The notes under the pieces were generated by a model. That model was not told the origin of the DNA, did not search any database, and was given only the letters and a program-made list of their open reading frames with translations. A stretch of 21,303 nt of DNA from EC70 sp018675395 (GTDB taxonomy: Bacteria; Verrucomicrobiota; Verrucomicrobiia; Verrucomicrobiales; DEV007), in the NCBI GenBank assembly GCA_018675395.1, contig JABGYE010000241.1, positions 1 to 21,303 on the forward strand. Direction: 5' to 3'. How positions within the stretch are numbered: the stretch's first letter is position 1; each line of letters starts with the position of its first letter. Made by a program: the position numbers and the translations under genes. Below are positions 6,890-14,893 of this stretch, piece after piece.

Positions 6890-8620
6890 TTATTCCGCTA
6901 AGGCCTTCTCTATAAGTAATACAGCTAAAGGCTCAGTCGATTTATCAAGGGCGTCATTAGCATCCTTCAACTCCTTGGAAGAATCACCAATCATAGCTCT
7001 TTTCACATTTTCCAAATTATTTTGAATCTCCTCTTTAACTTGATTCTCTAATTCATTACCAAGTAAAGCAAGCCCCTCAGTCACGGCAGGAATCAATTCA
7101 TTACTCTTAATTCTGGCTTCTGATAAAATTCGCTCATTCATATCTTCAAATGCATTTTCTATTGATTCATTAACCATTTTCTCAACACTTGAGTCATCAA
7201 CGTCCACTGCCGAATCACGTATTTCTAGAACCTTGTCCTTTCCTGTCACTGTGTCCCTAGCCAAGACCGTAAGTATACCATCCACATCAAGGCAAAATTC
7301 AATTCCTACCCGAGCCTTACCTTTTGTAACCGCCTCAAATTCTATTTCAAATTCTCCTAACTCCCAATTGTCTCTAGCCATCTCTCTTTCGCCCTGGAGT
7401 ATTTTTATTGTCATACTTTCCTGACTCGTCACCGCGTTGGTAAACATTTCCCCTCGGCGAATTGGAATCGTTGTATTGCGCGGAATAATAACATTCATAA
7501 GACCTCCGAAAGTCTCAATGCCTAGAGAAAGAGGTGTAACATCCAACAATATAACCTCTTTCATAGCTCCAGACATTACGCCTGCCTGAATGACTGCCCC
7601 CAAAGCAACTGACTCATCAGGGTGTTGAGAAAGGTCAGGCGCTTTACCAAATAGCTCTTCAACTATTTGTTGAACTAACGGTATCCGAGTACTCCCTCCA
7701 ACCAAAACAATCGAATCCACCTCTTCTGCCCTCAGCCCCGAATCCAGCAGAGCCGTCTTACAGTGTCTGACAGTCCTCTCAATAACTGGTTTTATAATCT
7801 GATTAAACTCATTACGGCACATCTTAAATTCGAAACTTTTTGTCCCTTCATAAAATGCAATCCTGGCCGTGTATTCTTGATCAATAGAGAGTGCCTCTTT
7901 TGTTAATATAGCTGACTCAAGAAAACGCTGTCTAACATCAATGGAAGCCTCTGAAAGCTTTGAGGACTCAGCTTTTCTGTAAAAATGTTCAGCGATCAAA
8001 CAATCCAAATCATCGCCTCCTAATCTAGTGTCTCCGGAAGTCGCAAGTACCTGAAACACTCCATCATTAAGTTCAAGAATGGAAACGTCAAAAGTTCCTC
8101 CTCCAAAATCATATACAACGACTTTTGACTTTTCCTGCAATTTATCGAGTCCGTATGATATTGCCGCAGCTGTTGGTTCACTTAGTATTCGAACCACTTC
8201 GAGACCAGCCAATTCCCCCGCCTTCTTTGTCGCCATCCTTTGTGCATCGTTAAAATACGCAGGCACTGTAATAACTGCTTTATCAAACACTTCCCCACTA
8301 GCCTCCTCTGCAATCCCCTTTAAATGAGTCAAAATATGAGCAGATATTTCCGCAGGACTCATCTTTTCATTACCAATGATTAGGTCAATACCATCCCCCA
8401 TTTTTCTCTTCACCGAAGAAACTGTAAGTTCGGGGCTCCGAGCCATCATCCTCTTAGCTTCTGCTCCAACTAAGATGTCTGAATTTGCACCACAATAAAC
8501 CACTGAAGGGGTAAGGCGAGCACCCTCTGGATCAGCAAACAATATAGGAAATCCAGAATCAATTATTCCCACTAGGGAATTCGTAGTCCCAAGATCAATT
8601 CCTAATATTTTATCCCCCAT
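6890..8620 (-). CDS. hscA: Hsp70-family chaperone, HscA-like (Fe-S cluster assembly)
   Basis: A 576-residue Hsp70. The ATPase domain shows G-I-D-L-G-T-T-N-S (7-15), E-P-T-A-A-A-I-S-Y-G (148-157), the phosphate-2 loop D-F-G-G-G-T (171-176) and the adenosine motif V-G-G-S-T-R-I-P (307-314). The linker and substrate-binding domain begin at D-V-T-P-L-S-L-G (360-367), followed by a charged helical lid to the C-terminus. The protein is shorter than DnaK (about 640) and lacks a long disordered tail, in keeping with HscA. It follows an hscB-like J-protein and an A-type carrier gene, which points to the ISC chaperone role, helping transfer of clusters from scaffold to target proteins. The ATG at 8620 gives the usual M-G-D-K-I-L-G-I-D start; an in-frame TTG at 8635 would add five residues. 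The gap to the hscB stop is 24 bp, so the genes are probably one transcript. Confidence 0.88.
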   Translation of the reverse strand: MGDKILGIDLGTTNSLVGIIDSGFPILFADPEGARLTPSVVYCGANSDILVGAEAKRMMARSPELTVSSVKRKMGDGIDLIIGNEKMSPAEISAHILTHLKGIAEEASGEVFDKAVITVPAYFNDAQRMATKKAGELAGLEVVRILSEPTAAAISYGLDKLQEKSKVVVYDFGGGTFDVSILELNDGVFQVLATSGDTRLGGDDLDCLIAEHFYRKAESSKLSEASIDVRQRFLESAILTKEALSIDQEYTARIAFYEGTKSFEFKMCRNEFNQIIKPVIERTVRHCKTALLDSGLRAEEVDSIVLVGGSTRIPLVQQIVEELFGKAPDLSQHPDESVALGAVIQAGVMSGAMKEVILLDVTPLSLGIETFGGLMNVIIPRNTTIPIRRGEMFTNAVTSQESMTIKILQGEREMARDNWELGEFEIEFEAVTKGKARVGIEFCLDVDGILTVLARDTVTGKDKVLEIRDSAVDVDDSSVEKMVNESIENAFEDMNERILSEARIKSNELIPAVTEGLALLGNELENQVKEEIQNNLENVKRAMIGDSSKELKDANDALDKSTEPLAVLLIEKALAE

Positions 8621-8644
8621 AATTTTGTGCCACAAAAAAATAAA

Positions 8645-9217
8645 TCATATCAAAGCCCTCATTCTCATCATTACTTCGTGTTCCCATTTACCCAAAAATG
8701 CCAGATCCCTTGCAGAAATTTGCATACGTTCCCTACCGGAATCCTTGTCTATTTTAATACTTGCATCTATTTCACCAAAAGAATCAACAATTCCCTGTAT
8801 TCTTGATCTAATTATTCCGTTAGCTTCAATTAATTTCTTTTGAACTTCTATCGATTCTCTAGAAATAAGAGCCCGTTGAATCTCTATGGTCGCAAGTTCC
8901 TTCTTTTTAATCATCGCATCCGCTCTTGAAATTATAGGTTCTAAAATTCCAAACAGATCCGTTGCCAGAGAAGAAAGACTGCCCGAAGAATCAATAGTAC
9001 TAGCAAATAACAATTCGTATAAATGCTCTATTCTTCTACATGGATCACTCAATATCGAATTCGCATGATTTAATCTATCAAAATCAGATTCATCACCCCC
9101 TCGGTCAGGATGAACTTCTTTAGCTTTCATCTGAAAAGTTTCACGCAAAGAATCTAGATTAATAGACAAAACGCGATCCTGCCCAAGCTCAGCAAAATAG
9201 TCGATACTCATACTCAT
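8645..9217 (-). CDS. hscB: J-domain co-chaperone, HscB-like
   Basis: A 190-residue protein. Residues 3-70 form a J domain with the essential H36-P-D38 in K-E-V-H-P-D-R-G-G, followed by F-D-R-L-N-H-A-N-S-I-L-S-D-P-C-R-R-I-E-H, the HscB-type helix III and R-x-x-Y-L pattern. A helical C-terminal domain (about 90-180) would correspond to the three-helix bundle that binds the scaffold protein in HscB. It lacks the Gly/Phe-rich and zinc-finger parts of DnaJ. In the family it stimulates the HscA ATPase and delivers IscU. The ATG at 9217 lies five bases after the iscA stop; a second ATG two codons later (9211) is also possible. Position between iscA and hscA on the same strand makes the assignment solid even though the C-terminal domain is divergent by eye. 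Confidence 0.82.
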   Translation of the reverse strand: MSMSIDYFAELGQDRVLSINLDSLRETFQMKAKEVHPDRGGDESDFDRLNHANSILSDPCRRIEHLYELLFASTIDSSGSLSSLATDLFGILEPIISRADAMIKKKELATIEIQRALISRESIEVQKKLIEANGIIRSRIQGIVDSFGEIDASIKIDKDSGRERMQISARDLAFLGKWEHEVMMRMRALI

Positions 9218-9222
9218 TGTGA

Positions 9223-9591
9223 TTACGTTGAAAAACTCTCACCACAAGAACATGTAACTTCGGCATTAGGGTTTGAAACCTTAAATCCCCCACTTTGCAA
9301 GTCATCACTCCAGTCCAGCTGAGATCCAGTAACAAAAAGTGCACTTTTAGGATCAATTACTACACGAACATCATTTGAAGTAACCATAATATCACGATCT
9401 AAAGGCCCATCAACAAGATCCATTTTATATTGGAGCCCTGAACAGCCCCCACCCACTACAGCGACTCGAAGTGCCCCATTTTCAATTCTTCCCTGTTTTT
9501 TCAACAGTCCCAATAAACGCTCAGAAGCCTTAGGCAACACTTCAATGAGACTTTCATTGCCTATCTTATAGCTAGTTTCTGCCGCAGACAT
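9223..9591 (-). CDS. iscA: A-type iron-sulfur carrier (IscA/ErpA/HesB family)
   Basis: A 122-residue protein with the three conserved cysteines of A-type carriers: C50 in G-G-G-C-S-G-L-Q-Y and C114-S-C116-G-E-S-F at the C-terminus. These bind an iron-sulfur cluster or iron at a dimer interface. The domain covers nearly the whole protein, with a longer N-terminus (about 15 residues) than in IscA. IscA, ErpA and SufA cannot be told apart from sequence alone; the symbol is based on the hscB and hscA genes directly downstream. No iscS, iscU, fdx, iscR or suf gene lies in the window. The gene heads a run iscA-hscB-hscA with 5- and 24-bp gaps. A 141-bp gap separates it from the TPR gene upstream on the same strand, so it may have its own promoter. 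Confidence 0.88.
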   Translation of the reverse strand: MSAAETSYKIGNESLIEVLPKASERLLGLLKKQGRIENGALRVAVVGGGCSGLQYKMDLVDGPLDRDIMVTSNDVRVVIDPKSALFVTGSQLDWSDDLQSGGFKVSNPNAEVTCSCGESFST

Positions 9592-9649
9592 TGTTAGAAT
9601 TAGAACACCTATATACCAAATAATCCAATTAGTTAAATGAGGAAATAAT

Positions 9650-9669
9650 CACCATCATCAATTATGGTG
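9650..9669 (-). terminator. Weak hairpin between the TPR gene and iscA
   Basis: CACCAT (9650-9655) and ATGGTG (9664-9669) form a perfect 6-bp stem with an 8-nt loop in the gap after the TPR gene. On the - strand it is followed by ATTATTTCC rather than a solid T run, so it may be a weak terminator or a binding site near the iscA promoter. Confidence 0.25.
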
Positions 9670-9732
9670 TAAAGATCATCTTAAATTATATAAAAATAGC
9701 ATCAACTAGTTTAATGCTCATAACCCTTAAGG

Positions 9733-11268
9733 CTAATTCCTCCAAATCTTCCTATTAACCACCCTCCGAGGCTTACCTACTAAAGCAATTAATTCTGAGC
9801 TATTCATTAAAATTTCATCAGATTCAGATAACTCCTTATAGCTCTCTAATAATTTATTTAATTCGGATAAAGACTCTTCCTGAAACCTCGAGTCACCAAA
9901 TATTTCTATAATCTTACGAAAACCAAGAATTGAGGATTTTAGTTCAGCATGATCACTGGACAAGGATTGAATTTTGGCCATGCCAAATATTGCCTCTGAT
10001 TCATATCTAGAACTGCCCCGATCGAGGACCTCACTATATAGTTTACTCGTTAAGCTGAGGTCTTTACTCCTGTAGTGTGAAGCTAATTTCAAGAGCGCTG
10101 GAACTGAAAGTGATTCAACATTAAATTCACGAATTATCTCTCTATAATAAACTTCAATTTCTTGATCATTTACTGGAAAAAAAATTTCTAAAATATCTAA
10201 TTGAGCCAAAACCAGCGCCTCACGAACAAATGATGGGCCTTCGCATCGACCAAGAAAATTACCCAATTGCACTAAAATCGTAGAAGCCCCATATCGATTT
10301 TGAACAAACACTGCATATTTCAAAAGGGCATCATTTAAGCCCTTAACATTCACATTCGAAGGAACACTAAAAAGAATTTCCTCAAATCGCTTCATTGCCA
10401 AATCTTCTTTATCCATTTGGTGCATCATTTTTATACCTGCCACTGCTGCATTAATTGCATAAATTGAATCTTTGAAATCATTCATGAAAATATAATAATA
10501 AGAGAATGAATCTCTCCAACGGCCTTGATCAGCAGAGACAACAATTAAATTAAGCAATGATTTTGCTATAGATTGTGATGATTGGAGGAGCCTCGCTTTA
10601 TTCTTAGCAATCAAAAACACTCCTTCAGACTCAGCTAATCTGTCGAGTTCCTTCAAAGCGTAACCCTTTAAAAGTTTAGTTCTAAGATTCAAATGAGGAT
10701 CTTTATTAACCTTTTCAACTTTGATAATGTAATTTAAACAAGAATTATAATCCTTGAAAAAATAGTCAGCTGAAGCGCGGTCATAAAATGCATCAGCTAA
10801 ATGCGTTGAATCAGGGAAATTCTGAATAAAATCATTCAAAGCTAAAACACCTGCTCGCCACCAATGCATTTTTATGAGATTACTTGCAGAATAAAATTGA
10901 GCACTCTCTAGATATTTGCTGTTGGCATATTTATTACTAAACGAATTTAATAAGGTGTGAGCTGCTCGATGATTCCCTACATGGTAATGGGATGCTGCAG
11001 CAAAATAAGTAACAACATCATAATCACAATCCTCTGCTTCGTATCGCAGTAAATAATCTTGGGTCTTATTGATAAGTTGATAAAAATTACCTTGTTCAAA
11101 TAGTAATTTGAAATCTTCGATATATTTGGATTGTTTTATCTGCAAATGATCAATGGGGTGCTCAATTGTTTTAGATGAAGAACCCGTATCGCCGTGAGAG
11201 TACATCTGGCATGCCAAGTGCAAAACCACAGTTAAAAGGCCATAGTAAAATCGAAGATTCACTCTCAT
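9733..11268 (-). CDS. Exported TPR-type repeat protein of unknown function
   Basis: A 511-residue protein beginning with a basic N-terminus and hydrophobic segment (about 7-20) that ends H-L-A-C20; this could be a Sec signal or a poor lipobox, since the -3 residue is His. The rest is helical and reads as degenerate tetratricopeptide repeats: A-A-A-S-H-Y-H-V-G-N-H-R-A-A near 90, an N-F-P-D-S-T-H-L-A-D-A-F-Y-D-R-A-S segment near 150, and G-Y-A-L-K-E-L-D-R-L-A-E-S near 202. The N-F-P-D-S-x-x-L-A pattern is typical of the outer-membrane YfgC/YbgF/BamD-like TPR groups. Such proteins scaffold envelope complexes. No partner is evident nearby: iscA downstream is unrelated and DUF1080 upstream ends in its own terminator. 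The ATG at 11268 is preceded by a TATAAT at 11279-11274 only five bases away, which would give an almost leaderless mRNA. Confidence 0.75.
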   Translation of the reverse strand: MRVNLRFYYGLLTVVLHLACQMYSHGDTGSSSKTIEHPIDHLQIKQSKYIEDFKLLFEQGNFYQLINKTQDYLLRYEAEDCDYDVVTYFAAASHYHVGNHRAAHTLLNSFSNKYANSKYLESAQFYSASNLIKMHWWRAGVLALNDFIQNFPDSTHLADAFYDRASADYFFKDYNSCLNYIIKVEKVNKDPHLNLRTKLLKGYALKELDRLAESEGVFLIAKNKARLLQSSQSIAKSLLNLIVVSADQGRWRDSFSYYYIFMNDFKDSIYAINAAVAGIKMMHQMDKEDLAMKRFEEILFSVPSNVNVKGLNDALLKYAVFVQNRYGASTILVQLGNFLGRCEGPSFVREALVLAQLDILEIFFPVNDQEIEVYYREIIREFNVESLSVPALLKLASHYRSKDLSLTSKLYSEVLDRGSSRYESEAIFGMAKIQSLSSDHAELKSSILGFRKIIEIFGDSRFQEESLSELNKLLESYKELSESDEILMNSSELIALVGKPRRVVNRKIWRN

Positions 11269-11273
11269 TAATA

Positions 11274-11279
11274 ATTATA
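11274..11279 (-). promoter_or_regulatory. Candidate -10 box for the TPR gene
   Basis: Read on the - strand, TATAAT is followed by TATTA and then the ATG at 11268. A TTGATA lies upstream but at 20 bp spacing, longer than usual. If used, transcription would begin at or next to the start codon. Confidence 0.25.
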
Positions 11280-11328
11280 ATTACCATAATTTACATATTT
11301 ATCAAGTTTTAAATGGAGCCGTTAACCT

Positions 11329-11365
11329 AAAAAACCGCCATGGAATACGGCATTCCATGGCGGTT
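11329..11365 (-). terminator. Strong intrinsic terminator of the cupin-peroxidase-DUF1080 unit
   Basis: A perfect 14-bp inverted repeat (11333-11346 with 11352-11365) has a 5-nt loop. On the - strand it is followed by a run of T ending at 11329, the arrangement of a Rho-independent terminator. It lies 31 bp after the DUF1080 stop codon and insulates the TPR gene downstream. Confidence 0.9.
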
Positions 11366-11395
11366 ATTAAATATAGTTACTCTTTATCGCAAGAA

Positions 11396-12016
11396 TCAGT
11401 CAAGTTTCCGAATCCGCAATTTTCTAAAGTAAATAAGACTCTTTGGGTCATGCCCTTGAATAGCAATGGTTCCTTCTCCTAATCTCTTAGTCTTCTCTTT
11501 GTGATTGTCGGGTTCTGTATATTCGTTAGCCACCTTACCGTTAATAGTAATTGTAACCTTTTTCCCTTTCACTTTGATATTATAGGTAAACCACTCATCA
11601 TCGTTGTGAGGGGCTTTCTTAACATCCTTAAAGCTATACACACTCGCCGTTTTCCGCCAATCACCATGAGTAGCGTTGACCTGTGCTTCGTAACCTACCT
11701 GGGGCCATCCATTAGCTTGATATGAAGTATGAAAAAATATTCCTGCATTTGCACCTTTAGCGGTTTTAACTTCACATTCGAATTCAAAGTCTTTGAACTT
11801 CGCGTTGCCATCTTCACCATAAAACATATGGGTACGTGGACCGAACACTTTAATGGTTCCATCAACGACTGAAATTGTTTTTGGGTTCTCCGTATTAACT
11901 TTCCAGCCTTTTAGGGTCTTTCCATCAAACATGCTAGTCCAATCACCGGCCTGAACGACAACGTTAGAAAATGAAAGTACCAGTAAAGTAATGAGAGTTT
12001 TTATTATAATTTTCAT
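11396..12016 (-). CDS. Exported DUF1080 protein (3-keto-disaccharide hydrolase domain)
   Basis: A 206-residue protein with a Sec signal peptide (M-K-I-I-I-K, hydrophobic core 6-18, cleavage expected after V-Q-A23). The mature part is one DUF1080/concanavalin-like beta-sandwich domain: W-T-S-M-F-D-G-K-T-L-K-G-W-K at 26-39, F-E-F-E-C-E-V-K near 77, N-A-G-I-F-F-H-T at 90-97, Y-E-A-Q-V at 109-113, W-F-T-Y-N-I-K-V near 142, and G-x-I-A-I-Q-G-H-D at 182-190. Characterised members cleave 3-keto-glycosides, and the family is abundant in Planctomycetes and Verrucomicrobiota, often with Gfo/Idh/MocA oxidoreductases. One such oxidoreductase lies at 15566 but is not in this operon. The gene is last in a - strand unit, 31 bp after the peroxidase-methyltransferase gene, and is followed by a strong terminator. 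The substrate cannot be read from sequence. Confidence 0.88.
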   Translation of the reverse strand: MKIIIKTLITLLVLSFSNVVVQAGDWTSMFDGKTLKGWKVNTENPKTISVVDGTIKVFGPRTHMFYGEDGNAKFKDFEFECEVKTAKGANAGIFFHTSYQANGWPQVGYEAQVNATHGDWRKTASVYSFKDVKKAPHNDDEWFTYNIKVKGKKVTITINGKVANEYTEPDNHKEKTKRLGEGTIAIQGHDPKSLIYFRKLRIRKLD

Positions 12017-12047
12017 TAAATATTTATTAGTTTATTTTGTTTTTTGA

Positions 12048-13271
12048 TTATCCAGATTTATCCGCACCTTTCAAGTCAGCATCTGCATCCACTTGAAAAA
12101 ATAATAAATGCTGCCACGGCAACTTATCGTAAGAGCGAGAAAGCTTGAACCCATTCTTTCTCATTTCCTTAATCACCTGCTCCTTTGACATTTTGTGCTC
12201 AGGCTTAATCGGAACCTTGGGATCTTCTTCTCTAAATTCAAGTAAAGTAACAATGCCTTGCGGCTTCAATGCCCTTCTAATACTGGAAAGCATTTGCTCA
12301 GGATGAGAAAATTCATGATAAACATCCGCCATCAATGCAAAATCAATGCTCTCATCGGGAAGATCCGTGTCCCAGTACCTATTTTCAATGAATTTAATAT
12401 TTTCCATGCCAGCTTTATCTGCTCTTTCCTCAAGCATTTGCAGCATTTCAGGCTGAATATCAACTGCATAAGCCGTTCCTTTATTGCCAATAATTTTGGC
12501 CATCATAAGCGTATGATATCCATTGCCAGAACCAATGTCCGCGACCGACATTCCTGGCTTCAATTTGAGCTCTTTGACCATTTCTGACGTTCTTTCTTCT
12601 TCTTCCCTGACCTTTCTCATTAGCCATGGGGCACCCTGCCAATGCATGGTCCTAGCAATCTGTCGTTCACAATACTCCAAGAGAGGCGGAGGCCCTACCT
12701 TGTCATATTGCTTCTTTTGAGTTTTCTTATCCATGAGAGCCCATTCGATTGAGGCTGTCACCTCGTCAGAAGTAGGACGAACTCTTGTCCTAAAACGATT
12801 CACGACTTTCCCATCCGGATCTATCAAAAATTTTTCGAAGTTCCACTTCAAATCACCGAAGAAGGTAGGATTACTTTTTTCCTCTATTAGCAATTTGTAT
12901 AAAGGGTGAACTCCATCGCCTTTGACTTTAATTTTTGATGCCATCGGAAATGTCACGTTATATTTCTTCTTACAAAATTCTTTTATTTCCTCTTCGGACC
13001 CTGGCTCTTGATCTCCAAAATCATTGCAAGGAAACGCAACTATAGTTAACCCACGTTTTGCGTATCGCTCATGTAAAATTTGCAAGCCTGCATACTGTCC
13101 GGTGTACCCACATTCGCTGGCAACATTAACAATCAAAATAGGGCCATCTTTGTGTTCAGAAAGAGAAGTTAACTTGCCATCAATCGTTCGAAAAGGAACT
13201 TCATGGATTGGCGAAGCGGAAATCGCTACACCTGATACTAATAATTGAAAAACTAAAATTAATCGAACCAT
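12048..13271 (-). CDS. Exported glutathione peroxidase-methyltransferase fusion protein
   Basis: A 407-residue two-domain protein with a Sec signal (hydrophobic 3-17, A-I-S-A-S end). Residues 22-180 are a thiol-peroxidase domain of the glutathione peroxidase/BtuE type: C54 in N-V-A-S-E-C-G-Y-T (Cys, not selenocysteine), F-P-C82-N-D-F-G-D-Q88-E-P-G, and W143-N-F-E-K-F-L-I as the other active-site element. Residues 195-395 are a class I SAM-dependent methyltransferase: a lead segment with R-Q-I-A-R-T-M-H-W-Q-G-A-P-W-L, motif I V-A-D-I-G-S-G-N-G-Y at 243-252, D-I-Q-P-E-M-L at 271-277, and Y-H-E-F-S-H-P-E at 318-325. The methyltransferase segment resembles exported methyltransferases seen in Planctomycetes and Proteobacteria. 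Its job outside the cytoplasm is unclear because SAM is cytosolic. The ATG lies inside the 3' end of the cupin gene (13-nt overlap), which suggests coupled translation. Confidence 0.85.
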   Translation of the reverse strand: MVRLILVFQLLVSGVAISASPIHEVPFRTIDGKLTSLSEHKDGPILIVNVASECGYTGQYAGLQILHERYAKRGLTIVAFPCNDFGDQEPGSEEEIKEFCKKKYNVTFPMASKIKVKGDGVHPLYKLLIEEKSNPTFFGDLKWNFEKFLIDPDGKVVNRFRTRVRPTSDEVTASIEWALMDKKTQKKQYDKVGPPPLLEYCERQIARTMHWQGAPWLMRKVREEEERTSEMVKELKLKPGMSVADIGSGNGYHTLMMAKIIGNKGTAYAVDIQPEMLQMLEERADKAGMENIKFIENRYWDTDLPDESIDFALMADVYHEFSHPEQMLSSIRRALKPQGIVTLLEFREEDPKVPIKPEHKMSKEQVIKEMRKNGFKLSRSYDKLPWQHLLFFQVDADADLKGADKSG

Positions 13272-13609
13272 TCGTCTTTAGGGTCAAATGCCGGCATCGG
13301 CATGTTAATAATTTTCATTTCGCCCACTGCTCTATGGCGACATCCCGGTTTAATAAGGACTGCCGTCATAGGCTTCACTGGTATTTTCTCATCATCCAAC
13401 TCAATGAATCCTTCTCCTTCCAAAACAACATAAACCTCATGCATTAGTTTATGGTAGTGGGAAACCGCATCCCTAGAAATATTCACTAAGTGAACTGAGG
13501 CCACCTCATCAGAATCTCCAAATGCTCGGCGAGCGGTTCCGCAAGGGCATTCAGTCGCATCAATCTCATCTAGCTGAGTGACACTAAATCTTTTAGTAGC
13601 AGTCTTCAT
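13259..13609 (-). CDS. Small cupin-domain protein
   Basis: A 116-residue single-domain cupin. Numbered from the ATG at 13609, motif 1 is H-Y-H-x4-E-x6-G in S-H-Y-H-K-L-M-H-E-V-Y-V-V-L-E-G (about 51-66), with the two His and the Glu that bind metal. Motif 2 is K-P-G-C-R-H-R-A-V (about 86-94). A T-E-C-P-C-G-T-A-R-R segment (about 19-28) precedes the barrel. An upstream ATG at 13630 would add seven hydrophobic residues before M-K-T-A-T-K-R and looks less natural. Cupins of this size may be sugar isomerases, dioxygenases or just metal-binding sensors; the sequence does not decide. It is the first gene of a - strand unit with the peroxidase-methyltransferase and DUF1080 genes, and its last codons overlap the next start. 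No signal peptide is evident, so it is probably cytoplasmic. Confidence 0.85.
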   Translation of the reverse strand: MKTATKRFSVTQLDEIDATECPCGTARRAFGDSDEVASVHLVNISRDAVSHYHKLMHEVYVVLEGEGFIELDDEKIPVKPMTAVLIKPGCRHRAVGEMKIINMPMPAFDPKDEWFD

Positions 13610-13809
13610 AAAAAATATCAGTACAAACATTAATCCAATAGCGATATGAATCCAAGGATCTAAATTTGATGTTTTTTATAGATAATTCAAGGAATCGATA
13701 TGATCATGAACCGCTAAAAGTAAGTGGTATCCCATAGGAATGAGGCTAAACTACTAATAGATTGAATCCCTTAAATTGTTTAACCTATTTGGCTTTTGAC
13801 GAATCCTAG

Positions 13810-14793
13810 ATGAGCAACCAAAATTTAAATGCCCGACCAAGACGCAATCGGAAATCATCTGTTATACGCAACCTTTGCCGCGAGACCCGCCTAGTCACCG
13901 AATCTTTAATTTATCCCGTCTTTATACACGACAAGGAAAAAGACGAAAGCATTGAATCAATGCCAGGATGTACTCGCTGGAGCCTCAATGGTTTATTGCA
14001 TGAAATCTCAGAATCCTGTGAGCTTGGGATTGGTGCAATCGCGTTATTCCCGGCCATTGATGGTAATTTAAAAAGCCCAGACGCTGAAGAATCATTCAAT
14101 GATAATGGGTTAATACCCAAAACCATTCGAGCGATTAAAGATTCCTTCCCTGAATTAGCTGTTATCACTGATGTCGCACTCGACCCCTATAACAGCGATG
14201 GTCATGATGGACTCGTCGATCCCTCTGGCAAAGTATTGAATGACGAAACAGTCGCAATTTTAATCCAGCAGGCCCTGTGCCATGCAAGAGCAGGAGCTGA
14301 CATCGTTGCCCCGAGTGACATGATGGACGGTCGCGTGGGAGCTATTCGACGAGAATTAGATAGTAATGATTTTACAGATATTTCAATACTTTCCTATTCT
14401 GCTAAATATGCGTCTGGTTATTACGGCCCATTTAGAGGAGCCCTTAACTCAGAGCCCAAATCAGGGGACAAGAAAACCTATCAAATGGATCCGGCCAATG
14501 CCAAGGAAGCGCTTCGTGAAGTAATGCTCGATATAGAAGAAGGTGCCGACATGGTAATGGTAAAACCTGCAGGACCATACCTAGATGTATTAGCAAATAT
14601 TTCTACTAATGTGAAAGTTCCTGTCGCCGCCTATCAAGTCAGCGGTGAATATCTCATGATCGAAAGCGCTTCAGCTGCTGGATGGATTGATAGAAAAGCA
14701 GTCGTCATGGAAAGCCTAACGGGAATTCACAGAGCCGGAGCTTCCGCTATTTTGACATATTACGCTAAATCAGTAGCTAAATGGTTAAAATAA
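13810..14793 (+). CDS. hemB: Porphobilinogen synthase (delta-aminolevulinate dehydratase)
   Basis: A full-length 327-residue enzyme that condenses two 5-aminolevulinate molecules to porphobilinogen in haem synthesis. Both active-site lysines are present: K199 in Y-S-A-K-Y-A-S and the Schiff-base K252 in M-V-M-V-K-P-A-G-P-Y-L-D. The metal loop reads D-V-A-L-D-P-Y-N-S-D-G-H-D-G (121-134), where zinc enzymes carry three cysteines; Ala and Asp at these places indicate the Mg/K-dependent, zinc-independent type known from Pseudomonas and Bradyrhizobium. The start at 13810 gives the normal N-terminal arm (R-P-R-R-N-R-K). It is divergent from the cupin gene. A loose TTGAAT/TATTTG pair at 13762-13791 could be its promoter with a very short leader. 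No other hem gene is in the window, and pyrE follows after 100 bp. Confidence 0.96.
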   Translation: MSNQNLNARPRRNRKSSVIRNLCRETRLVTESLIYPVFIHDKEKDESIESMPGCTRWSLNGLLHEISESCELGIGAIALFPAIDGNLKSPDAEESFNDNGLIPKTIRAIKDSFPELAVITDVALDPYNSDGHDGLVDPSGKVLNDETVAILIQQALCHARAGADIVAPSDMMDGRVGAIRRELDSNDFTDISILSYSAKYASGYYGPFRGALNSEPKSGDKKTYQMDPANAKEALREVMLDIEEGADMVMVKPAGPYLDVLANISTNVKVPVAAYQVSGEYLMIESASAAGWIDRKAVVMESLTGIHRAGASAILTYYAKSVAKWLK

Positions 14794-14893
14794 AAAATTG
14801 AGTTTCATTTTTAAAGAATCTCCACACTAAGTCAGGAATCATTATGTTTTGGCTCGACTCTTTAGAGGATTTGAAGATACTTCTAAATCTTAA

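Noticed and set aside
8621..8635. TTG start giving a five-residue longer HscA
   Set aside because: The ATG at 8620 gives the usual Hsp70 N-terminus directly before the first strand.
12258..12587. 109-codon frame on the + strand
   Set aside because: Antisense to the methyltransferase domain; no independent support.
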